Below, one piece after another: positions 26,216-35,403 of a stretch of 64,000 bases of DNA. Every line of letters begins with the position of its first letter. Within the stretch, counting starts at the first letter, position 1. The notes beneath the pieces were generated by a model that saw nothing but the letters and a program-made list of their open reading frames with translations, did no database searches and had not been told where the DNA came from. Both the position numbers and the translations under genes were made by a program. The stretch is from Aldehydirespirator sp965205155 (GTDB lineage Bacteria; Actinomycetota; Acidimicrobiia; Acidimicrobiales; Aldehydirespiratoraceae). The stretch spans positions 3,410,001-3,474,000 of the forward strand of contig OZ242033.1 of assembly GCA_965205155.1 (NCBI GenBank), read 5' to 3'.

Positions 26216-26976
26216 ACCAGCCCCAGTTCTTCGAGGACATCAACGGCGGCGGGGGCGGCGTCGGGGCCGTCGCCGAGGATCACGGTCTGCGACACGGTCT
26301 CGGCCGGGCGGTGCAGGCGGACCAGGGCCTGGTCACCGGCGTCGGCGTCGAGTTCGAGGGTGTTGATCTCCAGCTTCTTGGACGCCAGGCGTCCTCTCAT
26401 GGTCGGGTAGCGGGGAAGGTTGATGCCCTCCTTCACGCCGAGGGCGGCAGGCAGGTCCAGCTCATAGACCTCGAAGCCGCCGTCGATCTCGCGGCGGGCC
26501 CGCACGACCCCGCCGTCCACGTCGATCCCCTTGATGCCGTTGACGATGGGGCGGCCCAGCGCGTAAGCGACCCGCACGCCGACCTGGAAGCCGCCGGAGT
26601 CGGCCGACTCATTGCCGAACAGGATCAGATCGAAGGGGCCGCCGCCGGCCTCCAGCGACTCGATGGCCGCGGTCAGGGCCCGGGCGGTGCGCTGGGGGTC
26701 CCAGGCCGCTCCGTCGGTCTGGATCAGCACAGCGTGGTGGGCGCCTACCGACGCTGCGTAGCGCAGCTGCTCGGTGGCCTCGGCCGGACCGAGGGTGAGC
26801 ACGGTCACCTCGCCGCCGGTGCGCTCCGCGATCTGCACGGCCTCCTCCACGCCGCACTCCTCGTGGGGGCTGGTGGTGAAGCCCAGGTGGGCGGCGTCGA
26901 CGGCCAGGCCGTCGGCGGTGACGTTGATCTTGGCGCCGGGAGCCGGCACCCGCTTCACGCAGCACAGGATCCGCAT
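26212..26976 (-). CDS. etfB: Electron transfer flavoprotein beta subunit
   Basis: 254 aa, ETF beta fold with MRILCCVKRVPAPGAKI at the start, GNESADSGGFQVGVRVAYAL for AMP binding and the conserved LDLPAALGVKEGINLPRYPT recognition-loop region. Partner of EtfA. Sits 21 bp after the dehydrogenase gene and overlaps etfA by 4 bp. Confidence 0.95.
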   Translation of the reverse strand: MRILCCVKRVPAPGAKINVTADGLAVDAAHLGFTTSPHEECGVEEAVQIAERTGGEVTVLTLGPAEATEQLRYAASVGAHHAVLIQTDGAAWDPQRTARALTAAIESLEAGGGPFDLILFGNESADSGGFQVGVRVAYALGRPIVNGIKGIDVDGGVVRARREIDGGFEVYELDLPAALGVKEGINLPRYPTMRGRLASKKLEINTLELDADAGDQALVRLHRPAETVSQTVILGDGPDAAPAAVDVLEELGLV

Positions 26977-26997
26977 GTCCGCTATCCGCGTTCCCCG

Positions 26998-29532
26998 CTA
27001 ACTCTTCATGCGGGAGTCGTCGGGATCGAACACCGCGCCGGTGCCCGCCACCCGCACCGGGAACAGTTCGTTCATGTACATGACCTGGAGTTCGGTGCCG
27101 GGCGCGGCCAGCTCCGAGGGCAGGTAGCCCATCAGCAGGTGTTTGCCCACCGAGGGGCCGGGGCCGGCGGTGGTGACCCTCGACACCCGGCCGTGGGAGT
27201 CGACGATGCGCTCGCCGCCACGGGTGAGGATCGGCTCATTGCCGCCCTGCATGTAGCGCTTGCGGCCCCGGGAGTCGTGCAGGTCCTCGACCGTCAGCAC
27301 GCACATCCGCACCTCGGGATCTCCCGCCTCCCGGGCGGCCAGGTAGGCCTCCTTGCCGATGAAGTCGGCCGCCTTGACCCGCGGCCGGGCCAGGCCGGCC
27401 TCGAGCGGGTTGTACTCGCTCTCCAGTTCGGCGCCCATGAGGCGATAGCCCTTCTCCAGGCGGCCGGATGTGCCGTACACACCGCCGCCGGTGGGTCGCA
27501 GGCCGAAGTCGGCTCCGACCCGCATCAGCGTGTCCCAGACTGCGGGGCCGTCGTCCCAGGCCAGGTAGATCTCCCAGCCGGTGTCGCCGACGTAGGAGAT
27601 GCGGAACAGGGTGGCGGCTACCGGCCGGTCGGTGCCGCAGTCGAGCTCGACGTCCACCAGCGAGCCGTAGGACGATCCGGCCTGGCTCAGGTCGGCGTCG
27701 CAGATGGCCCCCAGCACGGCCGGGGCGTTGGGCCCCCACAGGCCGAGAGTGGTGATGTCGTCGGTGATGTTGGCGAAGCTCACCGATCCGTCGGTGGGCA
27801 TGTGGCGGCGGGTCCAGAACTCGTCGCGCCCACCGTCGAACACGCCGGTCACGATCCGCACCCGGTCCTCGGCTATTCGCATCATGGTGAGATCGGAGTG
27901 GAAGCCGCCGTCGGGGGTGAGCCACGGCGTGTAGATCGAGCGGCCCACGGGCACGTCGATCTTGTTGACCGCGAGGCGGTCGGCGTAGGTCACCGCACCC
28001 GGTCCGGTCAGCTCGTAGATCTGGAACGCGCTGAGGTCGACCAGCCCGCAGTTGTCCCGCAGGTTGAGATGCTCGGCGTTGGTGATGGGGCTCCACCAGC
28101 GGTTGTCCCACTCGACCTCCCGCTCCTCCAGGCCGTAGCGCTCGACGAGGTCGGCGTTCGACTCGAACCACTGGGGCCGCTCCCAGGTGCGGGCCTGGAA
28201 GAAGAAGGCGCCCAGGTCCTCCTGGCGCGAGAAGTAGGGCCCTACCCGCAGGTTGCGGCGGCTCTCCCACTGCTCAGCCGGGTGGACGATGCCGTAGGTC
28301 TTGTTGAAGTGCTCGGCGGAGCGGGCCCAGATGTGCTCGTCCGGGCGCTCCTCGGGATAGAAGCGAGCGATGTCGGCGCCGTGCACGTCGATCACCCGGG
28401 GATAGCCGAAGGTCATCCACTCGGCCACGACCTGGGCCATGCCCGGCCCCTCCTTGACCCACACCGCGGCGGCCGACCACAGGTTCCGGACCTCGGGGAC
28501 CTCGCCCAGGCACGGCATGGCGTCGGGGGTGAGCGACAGCAGGCCGTTGATGGCGTACTTGATCTCGGCGTCGCCCAGCATGTCCATCAGCTCGATGGCC
28601 TGCTCCATCTGCGGGTCGAAGTCGTCGGGGGTGAACGGCATCTCCGTGGGCGAGAGCGCGGCCTCCTCGTTGGAGGGGATGTCGTCGGGGTGGTGGAAGA
28701 TGGGGCGATGGGCGTAGGAGCCCACTTCCATCGAGCCGGCTGTCTGGCGCTCGTAGCAGAACGTGTCCATGTCCCGCACGATCGGATAGCCGATCTCGTT
28801 GCCGGTCTCGGCCAGGATGTCCATGGGACCGACGTCGGCCATCTGGTGCACGGCGGGGACGAGCGGGATGTGGGCGCCGGCCATGTTGGCCAGCCGGTTG
28901 GACCACACGCCGCAGGCGATCACCACGTACTCGGTCTCGATGGTGCCGGCGCTGGTGACCACCGCGGTGACGGTGTGGTCGCCGGGGTTGGGGCCGGGCT
29001 CGGCGAGGATGTCGAGGACCTCGGTGTTGGCCATCACCCGGCAGCCGTTGTCGACGGCCAGGCGGCGCATGACGGTGCCGGTCTCGAGCGAGTCGACAAC
29101 CGACACGGTGGGGCAGTAGAAGCCTCCGAGGATCACGTCGGTGTTGACGAACGGGACCAGCTCGGCCACCTCTTCGGGGGTGAGCAGGTGGGCCTCGACG
29201 CCCCAGGCGGTGGCAGAGGTCATGCGCCTCTGGAGTTCGTCCATCCGCTCCTGGGTGCGGGCCACTTCGATGCCGCCGGAGTCGACCGACAGGTCGAGGT
29301 CGCGGTACTGGTTGGCGCTCTGCACGCCGAGCAGGCACATCTCCTTGTTGTGGTCGACCGGGAAGATGAAGTTCGATGCGTGGCCGGTAGACCCGCCCGG
29401 GTTGGGCAGGGGCCCCTTGTCGACGAGCACCAGGTCGTTCCAGCCGAGCTTGGTCAGGTGGCCTACGAGACAGTTGCCGACTATTCCGGCTCCGATCACC
29501 ACGCACTTGGCGCTGGCGGGGAACTCGCTCAC
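26998..29532 (-). CDS. Dimethylglycine/sarcosine dehydrogenase (FAD + folate domains)
   Basis: 844 aa. Residues 1-400: DAO-type FAD domain, with CVVIGAGIVGN near the N-terminus and GGSTGHASN, where the histidine matches the covalent FAD site of the family. Residues about 440-844: GcvT-like aminomethyltransferase domains that bind tetrahydrofolate. The enzyme demethylates dimethylglycine or sarcosine, giving methylene-THF and reducing ETF. The GTG start (VSEFPASAKC) follows AGGAGG by 7 nt; a longer open frame upstream lacks this and was rejected. First gene of the ETF/IclR operon and divergent from formate-THF ligase. Dimethylglycine versus sarcosine cannot be settled by sequence. Confidence 0.92.
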   Translation of the reverse strand: MSEFPASAKCVVIGAGIVGNCLVGHLTKLGWNDLVLVDKGPLPNPGGSTGHASNFIFPVDHNKEMCLLGVQSANQYRDLDLSVDSGGIEVARTQERMDELQRRMTSATAWGVEAHLLTPEEVAELVPFVNTDVILGGFYCPTVSVVDSLETGTVMRRLAVDNGCRVMANTEVLDILAEPGPNPGDHTVTAVVTSAGTIETEYVVIACGVWSNRLANMAGAHIPLVPAVHQMADVGPMDILAETGNEIGYPIVRDMDTFCYERQTAGSMEVGSYAHRPIFHHPDDIPSNEEAALSPTEMPFTPDDFDPQMEQAIELMDMLGDAEIKYAINGLLSLTPDAMPCLGEVPEVRNLWSAAAVWVKEGPGMAQVVAEWMTFGYPRVIDVHGADIARFYPEERPDEHIWARSAEHFNKTYGIVHPAEQWESRRNLRVGPYFSRQEDLGAFFFQARTWERPQWFESNADLVERYGLEEREVEWDNRWWSPITNAEHLNLRDNCGLVDLSAFQIYELTGPGAVTYADRLAVNKIDVPVGRSIYTPWLTPDGGFHSDLTMMRIAEDRVRIVTGVFDGGRDEFWTRRHMPTDGSVSFANITDDITTLGLWGPNAPAVLGAICDADLSQAGSSYGSLVDVELDCGTDRPVAATLFRISYVGDTGWEIYLAWDDGPAVWDTLMRVGADFGLRPTGGGVYGTSGRLEKGYRLMGAELESEYNPLEAGLARPRVKAADFIGKEAYLAAREAGDPEVRMCVLTVEDLHDSRGRKRYMQGGNEPILTRGGERIVDSHGRVSRVTTAGPGPSVGKHLLMGYLPSELAAPGTELQVMYMNELFPVRVAGTGAVFDPDDSRMKS

Positions 29533-29618
29533 AACCAATCCTCCTGTGCTGCCGTGCCAGCTGTACTGGGATCCTATGTAGTCTGCGGCGTCCGCCTCCG
29601 GGCAGATGCCACATTGGC

Positions 29619-29653
29619 GTTCTGTAATGCGGAATCGTTCCGCGATACGGAAC
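29619..29653. promoter_or_regulatory. Double palindromic operator between sarcosine dehydrogenase and fhs
   Basis: Site A GTTCTGTAATGCGGAAT (29619-29635) and site B GTTCCGCGATACGGAAC (29637-29653), one 18-bp step apart. Site B is a near-perfect palindrome. The same motif and spacing recur at 39847-39881. GGAA/TTCC palindromes are typical of IclR-family operators. Confidence 0.7.
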
Positions 29654-29740
29654 GACAAGCTACCCTCGGGGGCGGTGCCGCGCCAACACCCCGGCCGGTG
29701 CCCGCAACCGCGCAAGACTGCTGCGAAAGGAAGGGCAACG

Positions 29741-31444
29741 ATGCCGTTTCCGTCCGATCTGGAGATCGCCTCCCAGGCCAATCTGAAGCCTCTTGGAGAG
29801 ATCGCCGCCGACGCCGGGATCCCGGCCGAGATGCTGGAGCCCTACGGAGCTGGCGCAGCCAAAGTGAGCCTCGACGCGGTCGGGGCCATGGCCGACGCCG
29901 GCCGGCCCCGGGCCCGCTACGTGGTGGTGTCGGCCATCACCCCCACCCCGCTGGGCGAGGGCAAGACCACCACCACCGTCGGGCTGGGCCAGGCCTTCCA
30001 GCACATCGGGCGCAGTGCCACCATCGCCATCCGCCAGCCGTCGATGGGGCCGACCTTCGGGATCAAGGGCGGCGCGGCCGGCGGCGGCTACAGCCAGGTG
30101 GTGCCGATGGAGTTGTTCAACCTCCATCTGACCGGCGACATGCACGCCGTGACCGCGGCCCACAACCTGTGCTCGGCCATGGTCGACGCCCACCTGTATC
30201 ACGGCAACGAAGCCGGGCTGGACATTCACAACATCACGTGGCGCCGGGTGCTGGATGTGAACGACCGGGCGCTGCGGAATGTGACGCTGGGTCTGGGCGG
30301 GCGGCTCGACGGCGTGCCCCGGGAGTCGGGCTTCGACATCACGGCCGCGTCTGAGGTCATGGCCGCGCTGGCGCTGTGCACCGGGTTGCACGATCTGCGG
30401 GCCCGGCTGGGCCGCATCGTGGTGGGCTACACCAAGGCCGGCACGCCGGTGACGGCCGAGGAGATCGGGGTGGCCGGGTCGATGGCGGTGATCCTGCGTG
30501 AGGCCATCAAGCCGAACCTGATGCAGACGCTGGAGAACACGCCGGCGCTGGTGCACACCGGTCCGTTCGGCAACATCGCCACCGGCAACTCTTCGATCGT
30601 GGCCGACCAGGTCGGCATACGCACGTCGGACTTCCTGCTCACCGAGGCCGGCTTCGGTGCCGACATGGGTGCGGAGCGGTTCTTCAACATCAAGTGCCGC
30701 TACTCGGGGATCGCTCCCGACGCGGCGGTGCTGGTGGCCACGGTGCGGGGCCTGAAGGCCCACTCGGGCAAGCACCGGATCGTGGCCGGCCGTCCGCTGC
30801 CGGAGGCAATCCTGGCCGAGAACCCCGACGAGGTCCACGCCGGTGGCGACAACCTGCGCAAGCAGCTCGAGAACATGCGCATCCACGGCTGCACGCCGGT
30901 GGTGGCCATCAACGTGTTCCCCGAGGACCACGCGGCCGACGTCGCCGCCATCGGCGAGATCGCGTCCGAGTACAACGCCCGCTCCGCGGTGACCACCCAC
31001 TTCGCCGACGGCGGCCGGGGCGCGGCGGCGCTGGCCGAGGCGGTGGCCGAGGCGGCCGAGGAGCCCAGCGACTTCGCGGTGCTGTACCCCGACGATGCGT
31101 CGCTGAAGTCCAAGATCGAGACGGTGGCCACCCGGGTCTACGGCGCCGACGGGGTCGAGTACTCCAGCACGGCCGACAAGCAGCTGGCCACCTACACGGA
31201 AGCCGGGTTCGGGAACCTGCCGGTGTGCATCGCCAAGACGCACCTGTCGATCTCGTCTGATCCGACCCTGAAGGGCGCTCCGACGGGGTGGACGCTGCCG
31301 GTGCGCGAGGTGCGGGCGTCGGTGGGCGCCGGGTTCGTGTACCCGATCTGCGGCGACATGCGGACCATGCCGGGTCTGGGCCGGGTGCCGGCCGCCAAGG
31401 GGATCGACATCGATGCCGACGGCAACATCGTCGGCCTGAGCTGA
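29741..31444 (+). CDS. fhs: Formate--tetrahydrofolate ligase
   Basis: 567 aa, the usual length. ATP-binding TPLGEGKTTTTVGL, RQPSMGPTFGIKGGAAGGGY, FNLHLTGDMHAVTAAHNL and the C-terminal ICGDMRTMPGLGR are diagnostic. It interconverts formate + THF + ATP and 10-formyl-THF. Start ATG 29741 has GAAAGGAAGG upstream; the open frame before it is promoter sequence. With a formate dehydrogenase and demethylase close by, running in the formate-releasing (ATP-forming) direction is plausible. The metF-like gene follows after 12 bp. Confidence 0.97.
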   Translation: MPFPSDLEIASQANLKPLGEIAADAGIPAEMLEPYGAGAAKVSLDAVGAMADAGRPRARYVVVSAITPTPLGEGKTTTTVGLGQAFQHIGRSATIAIRQPSMGPTFGIKGGAAGGGYSQVVPMELFNLHLTGDMHAVTAAHNLCSAMVDAHLYHGNEAGLDIHNITWRRVLDVNDRALRNVTLGLGGRLDGVPRESGFDITAASEVMAALALCTGLHDLRARLGRIVVGYTKAGTPVTAEEIGVAGSMAVILREAIKPNLMQTLENTPALVHTGPFGNIATGNSSIVADQVGIRTSDFLLTEAGFGADMGAERFFNIKCRYSGIAPDAAVLVATVRGLKAHSGKHRIVAGRPLPEAILAENPDEVHAGGDNLRKQLENMRIHGCTPVVAINVFPEDHAADVAAIGEIASEYNARSAVTTHFADGGRGAAALAEAVAEAAEEPSDFAVLYPDDASLKSKIETVATRVYGADGVEYSSTADKQLATYTEAGFGNLPVCIAKTHLSISSDPTLKGAPTGWTLPVREVRASVGAGFVYPICGDMRTMPGLGRVPAAKGIDIDADGNIVGLS

Positions 31445-31456
31445 GCTGCGTCTGGG

Positions 31457-32332
31457 ATGCTGTCCAAGCTGCGGCGCGCCCCACTGTCGGCGGAGACCCT
31501 TGGAGCCCGCCACTACCGGCTGCACCTCGTTCGGGATCTGACCTTCGAGGTCATCCCGCTCAAGAGCCTCGACGCGGCGATCGAGGCGCTGCCGGCCGGT
31601 TCCCGGGTGTCGGTGACCGCGTCGCCGGTGAAGGGCCAGGACGCCACCTGCGAGATAACCGAGCGGTTGTTCGAGCTGGGCCACGAAGCCATCCCGCATG
31701 TGTCGGCCCGGCTGGTGCCCGATCGGGCCCGGGTGTCGGATCTGGCGGACTGGTTCCGGTCGGCCGGGGTGTCGACGATGTTCCTGGTGGGCGGGGACGT
31801 GGAGTCCCCGGGCGCCTACTCGGAGGCGTCCGCCTTCCTGCGGGACCTGCTGGAGTGCGACCACGGGCTGACCACGATCGGTGTGACCGCCTACCCGCAC
31901 GGCCATCCCCTGATCGAGGAGGAAGTGCTCCATGAGGCCCTGCACACCAAGCAGGCGCTGCTGGCGGAGGCCGGCGTGGAGGGCTACTGCAGCACGCAGA
32001 TGTGCTTCGATCCGGACCGCATCGAGAACTGGCTGCGAGGTGAGCGGGCCGCGGGGCTGACCCTACCGGTGCATCTGGGGATCTCGGGGGTGGTGGACCG
32101 GGCCAAGCTGCTAACGATGGGGGCCCGCCTGGGCGTGGGGCCCTCGCTGCGGTATCTCCGCAAGAACCGGGCCGCCATCATGAAGCTGATGACGTCGCCC
32201 AACTACGACCCCGACCACATCCTGATGGCCCTGAGCCCGTCCCTGGACGACCTCGGCGTGACCGGCCTGCACGTCTTCACCTTCAACCAGGTAGCCACCA
32301 CCGTCACCTGGCAGTCCTCCCACCACGGCTAG
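31457..32332 (+). CDS. Methylenetetrahydrofolate reductase family protein (MetF-like)
   Basis: 291 aa TIM barrel with MetF-family blocks: VSVTASPVKGQDATCEI, STMFLVGGDVESPG, IGVTAYPHGHP and GYCSTQMCFDP. Reduces methylene-THF to methyl-THF, or runs in reverse in methyl-oxidising organisms. Co-transcribed with fhs. A partial, altered copy lies 1.1 kb downstream at 33481-33870. It is shorter in its first 60 residues than E. coli MetF, so the electron donor may differ. Confidence 0.88.
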   Translation: MLSKLRRAPLSAETLGARHYRLHLVRDLTFEVIPLKSLDAAIEALPAGSRVSVTASPVKGQDATCEITERLFELGHEAIPHVSARLVPDRARVSDLADWFRSAGVSTMFLVGGDVESPGAYSEASAFLRDLLECDHGLTTIGVTAYPHGHPLIEEEVLHEALHTKQALLAEAGVEGYCSTQMCFDPDRIENWLRGERAAGLTLPVHLGISGVVDRAKLLTMGARLGVGPSLRYLRKNRAAIMKLMTSPNYDPDHILMALSPSLDDLGVTGLHVFTFNQVATTVTWQSSHHG

Positions 32333-32353
32333 GCGCCTGGCCATCCGGGCAAG

Positions 32354-32375
32354 AAAAAGGGACCCCGGCGGTCCC
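32354..32375 (-). terminator. Intrinsic terminator for the DUF3800 gene
   Basis: On the minus strand, GGGACCGCCGGGGTCCC folds into a 6-bp GC stem and is followed by TTTTT. It lies about 110 bp after the DUF3800 stop; read from the other side it may also help end the fhs-metF transcript, though without a T-run. Confidence 0.7.
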
Positions 32376-32487
32376 GGGGCCCCTGGACACCTGGGGCATA
32401 CGGTTGCATTCGGCCGAAACCTACTAACCGGAGCCGTCAGGCCGCCGACATCATAGGCAGCCCGTCGTTACGGCCGCAACGCCTCGT

Positions 32488-33219
32488 TCAGATGACAACG
32501 AGTTGATTGTTCCATGGGTAGCCAGCGTGGGTCCGCTGGGTGCCGAGGCCACGGATGCGCAGGGCCGCGAACCTATCGTTGAGAATCTGAATGCCTGGGG
32601 TCCCTTCGATGGTCCGCCGTCGGGCTGCCGCGATCAAGTCAGCGACCTGGGTGGGCTCCGAGGTCATGGAATCCACGTAGTAGACGACCGGGTGAAGCGG
32701 CAACCTCCTTGAGGCCACGTCACTAGCGACGCAGTGGCTCGTGTGAGCATCAAGACCGTCACCAGACCGGTCCATCACGACGAGGCCGACCTCCTGGCGG
32801 TGCGCGCATTCAACCGCGAAGTGCTCGACGATCCTTTGAATCAGCATCGGCAGCGACTGCTTCATCAGGAGCTCGCGCTGCAGCCTGGACTTGTTGATGC
32901 TCGCCGTGTAGGTGGTGCAGTCGAGGTCCTTGAGGATACGGACGACCTCCAGCACGAGATCGCGGTTCTGTCGGCGTCGCCAGGCTCCGGGCGTGAGCAG
33001 CTGAGTCGACTTCATCTCCCATCGTGACGGAGGGTTGCGGTCCGGAAAGTGGAGGGCCTTGGCGCCGGCGATCCGGCGGCTTAGCACCGGGACCCTTGTC
33101 GAGGCGAGGGACAGACCCCCGATGACTACTGCTCCAGTCGAATGCTTGAGTGAGGGGGCGCCCGAGTCGTCGAGGAACAACATTCGGGTGCCTGGCTGGG
33201 TGTTCGGCGTGGTGGACAT
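32488..33219 (-). CDS. DUF3800 domain protein
   Basis: 243 aa. Signature RMLFLDDSG near the N-terminus and VVMDRSGDG and DLIAAARRR later are the acidic motifs of DUF3800, an RNase H-like fold of unknown function often seen in mobile or defence regions. ATG at 33219 has AAGGAG 8 nt upstream. It is inserted between metF and its partial copy and has its own terminator, which suggests arrival as a unit. Confidence 0.8.
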   Translation of the reverse strand: MSTTPNTQPGTRMLFLDDSGAPSLKHSTGAVVIGGLSLASTRVPVLSRRIAGAKALHFPDRNPPSRWEMKSTQLLTPGAWRRRQNRDLVLEVVRILKDLDCTTYTASINKSRLQRELLMKQSLPMLIQRIVEHFAVECAHRQEVGLVVMDRSGDGLDAHTSHCVASDVASRRLPLHPVVYYVDSMTSEPTQVADLIAAARRRTIEGTPGIQILNDRFAALRIRGLGTQRTHAGYPWNNQLVVI

Positions 33220-33480
33220 GGTCTTGTCTCCTTGAGTTCAGTTCCTCCGCACGCCGTGCAAGAGATACGTCCATCGCATGGCGGCCACAAAGGACACTTC
33301 GCAATCTGAACCAACACACGCCGCAGGTATCCAAGGACCCCATCCCTAACCGGGGTGGGCGGCGAAGTATGCCGTCAACCGTATCGCCATCACCGGCCAT
33401 CAGCTGCCCGCGCCCGGCGAAGTTGATCAGGATGCCGCGCCGCATCCCAGTGGTGTGCAGGCAGACCCGAAACCTCCAAG
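33220..33480. other. Non-coding spacer between DUF3800 and the metF fragment
   Basis: 261 bp with no convincing ORF or RNA gene on either strand. It should contain the DUF3800 promoter (minus strand). GCCCGCGCCCGGCGAAG near 33406 is GC-rich but no clear hairpin-plus-T-run was seen. Confidence 0.5.
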
Positions 33481-33870
33481 GTGTCGACGATGTTCCTGGT
33501 GGGCGGGGACGTGGAGTCGCGGGGCGCCTACTCGGAGGCGTCCGCTTTCCTGCGGGACCTGCTGGAGTGCGACCACGGGCTGAGCACGATCGGCGTGACC
33601 GCCTACCCGCACGGCCATCCCCTGATCGAGGATGGGGTGCTCCACGAGGCCCTGCACACCAAGCAGGCGCTGCTGGCGGAGGCCGGTGTGGAGGGCTACT
33701 GCAGCACGCAGATGTGCTTCGACCCGGACCGCATCGAGCGCTGGCTGCGGGGCGAGCGGGCCGCGGGGCTGACCCTGTCGGTGCATCTGGGGATCTCGGG
33801 GGTGGTGGACCGGGCCAAGCTGCTCACCATGGGCGCCACCGTCACCTGGCAGTCCACCCACCGCGGCTAG
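33481..33870 (+). pseudogene. Partial duplicate of the MetF-like gene
   Basis: Matches residues about 104-220 of the MetF-like protein at 31457-32332 with roughly 95% identity, then jumps from LLTMGA straight to the last residues (TVTWQSTHRG), deleting about 60 codons. The first 104 residues are missing. Substitutions include radical ones (P to R, E to D, T to S), suggesting it is no longer selected. An in-frame ATG (MSTMFLVGG) means a 129-aa product could still be made, but the folate barrel would be incomplete. Confidence 0.85.
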
Positions 33871-34059
33871 CCGTTTCGGCCGCCGCCCCGGGCGGGTGTT
33901 TCATTCGTGGTGCTCCAGTTGCACTACAATTGCGACGCCTCTCTTGCTACAACTCCGACGCACATGGCCCCGGTCATAGTCTTGCCTTCTCACCACTATA
34001 CGGACAGATATCATAAACTTGATGCTACAATTGTCTGTTAAGGCGGCAGGAGCTACGCC
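33871..34059. promoter_or_regulatory. AT-rich promoter region of the Fic gene
   Basis: AT-rich for this genome. TGCTACAAYT occurs at 33948-33957 and 34023-34032, and GCACTACAATTGC at 33923-33935. TACAAT at 34026-34031 could be a -10 and GGCAGGAG precedes the Fic ATG. Possible operator repeats; evidence is weak. Confidence 0.35.
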
Positions 34060-35340
34060 ATGGGGCACTTTGTGGAGCGATTCTGGGACTCTCGCGGACG
34101 CCTGACACGCGAGGCCAGGCCCGACGATGAACCCTCGAGGGTCTTTGGGGCGTATGTGCCCGATTCGCTGCGTGGTTGGTCGCCGCTGCTGCAGTCGCGT
34201 ATCTGGCAGCACACACGTCTCGCGGAGGACGCCGCCAAGGCCGCATGCGAAACCGAGAACTCCGAAGCTGTGGAGCAGGCGCGTTGGGTGCTAGTGCGCC
34301 TTGAAAGCGCCGCGTCGAGCCTGATCGAGGGCGTGCGTGTCGCGCCCCGGCATCTGGCGCTCACCGAAGCGCAACAGACCCTGATCGGCAAACAGCCCGA
34401 CCGCTACGAGTCCGTCGCCATCGGCGACATCGCCGCCATCGAGCACGCTTTGCGGGTGGGCTCCACCACCCAGCCGGTCACCGTCGAGGACATCCGAGCT
34501 ATCCATCGCGGCTTGATGGGAGACGACCCCATCGCTGGCGAGATCCGTAGCGTCCAGAACTGGATCGGCGCGCCGTACTCGACTCCGCTGAGAGCGGTGT
34601 TCGTGCCCCCTCCGGCGCACTTGGTGCCAGAGTTGCTCGAGGACTTGGTCGAGTCGATTAACGAAGACGGTCACCCGCCGTTGGTGCACGCCGCGATGGT
34701 GCATGCCCAGTTCGAGACCATCCATCCCTTCGCGGATGGCAACGGCCGCACCGGCCGCGCCCTGATCCAGCTGATGTTGCGCCGCGCCGGGCTCACCGCA
34801 TCGGCGCTGCCGGTGAGCCTCACACTCGTTCACAGCCGCCATACCTACGTCGGCGCCCTCAATGCCGGCCGCTCGCTCGACGACGCCCACAGCCTCCAGC
34901 GCTCAACAGCTCTGGCGCTGTGGATCAACCTGCTGGCCGACGCGGTCCGCAGCGCAGCCGAGGCCACAACCCTCATCGCCACCGAAGTCGCCTTGATCCG
35001 GCGCTACTGCGAAGACTTGCTCGCCTCGCGCACCACACGCACCAGCGGCACCACCGATGCACTGCTCAAGATGCTCACAACCCACCCGATGCTCACCGTC
35101 AACAGCGCCGCCACACTCCTAGGGGCCAACCCCCGCAGCGCTGCACGCGCCATCCAACGGCTCTGCGACGCCACCATCGTGACCCCAGCCGACTCCAGCA
35201 AGCGCAACCGCATCTACCAAGCCACCGACATCATCAGCCTCTATGAGGATCTCGCCACCATCAACCCCGGATGGCAAGCCGGACGCCGCCGACCGCGCTA
35301 CTGGCCCGACCCGAGCGACACCCCGCATCGCAAGAGCTGA
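34060..35340 (+). CDS. Fic family AMP-transferase-like protein
   Basis: 426 aa. The Fic core motif is HPFADGNGRTGR (about residues 222-233), complete with catalytic His and anion-binding loop. An N-terminal SSLIEG at about residues 86-91 is the inhibitory helix motif [S/T]xxxE that blocks ATP in class II Fic proteins. Residues 320-400 look like a winged helix (LTVNSAATLLGANPRSAARA). Such proteins add AMP or other phosphates to target side chains. It has GGCAGGAG before the ATG. The gene is in the lower-GC accessory island. Confidence 0.9.
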   Translation: MGHFVERFWDSRGRLTREARPDDEPSRVFGAYVPDSLRGWSPLLQSRIWQHTRLAEDAAKAACETENSEAVEQARWVLVRLESAASSLIEGVRVAPRHLALTEAQQTLIGKQPDRYESVAIGDIAAIEHALRVGSTTQPVTVEDIRAIHRGLMGDDPIAGEIRSVQNWIGAPYSTPLRAVFVPPPAHLVPELLEDLVESINEDGHPPLVHAAMVHAQFETIHPFADGNGRTGRALIQLMLRRAGLTASALPVSLTLVHSRHTYVGALNAGRSLDDAHSLQRSTALALWINLLADAVRSAAEATTLIATEVALIRRYCEDLLASRTTRTSGTTDALLKMLTTHPMLTVNSAATLLGANPRSAARAIQRLCDATIVTPADSSKRNRIYQATDIISLYEDLATINPGWQAGRRRPRYWPDPSDTPHRKS

Positions 35341-35356
35341 TCGCCGACCCTGGTCT

Positions 35357-35403
35357 TTCTTGACGTAGTTGTGCTGCTCTGGTGAGGTCAACTACGTCAA
35401 GAA
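35357..35403. repeat. Long palindromic element, copy 2 of 2
   Basis: TTCTTGACGTAGTTG pairs perfectly with CAACTACGTCAAGAA around a loop close to that of copy 1 (11453-11505). Here it sits between convergent genes, and its right arm contains the stop codon of the DUF559 gene (35397-35399), so it could serve as a terminator hairpin by adoption. Confidence 0.8.

Noticed and set aside
26311..30354. Very long open frame (over 1,300 codons) antisense to etfB and the dimethylglycine/sarcosine dehydrogenase
   Set aside because: It is Val/Gly/His/Arg-rich with no family motif; the other strand has clear enzyme motifs. High GC leaves the antisense frame open.
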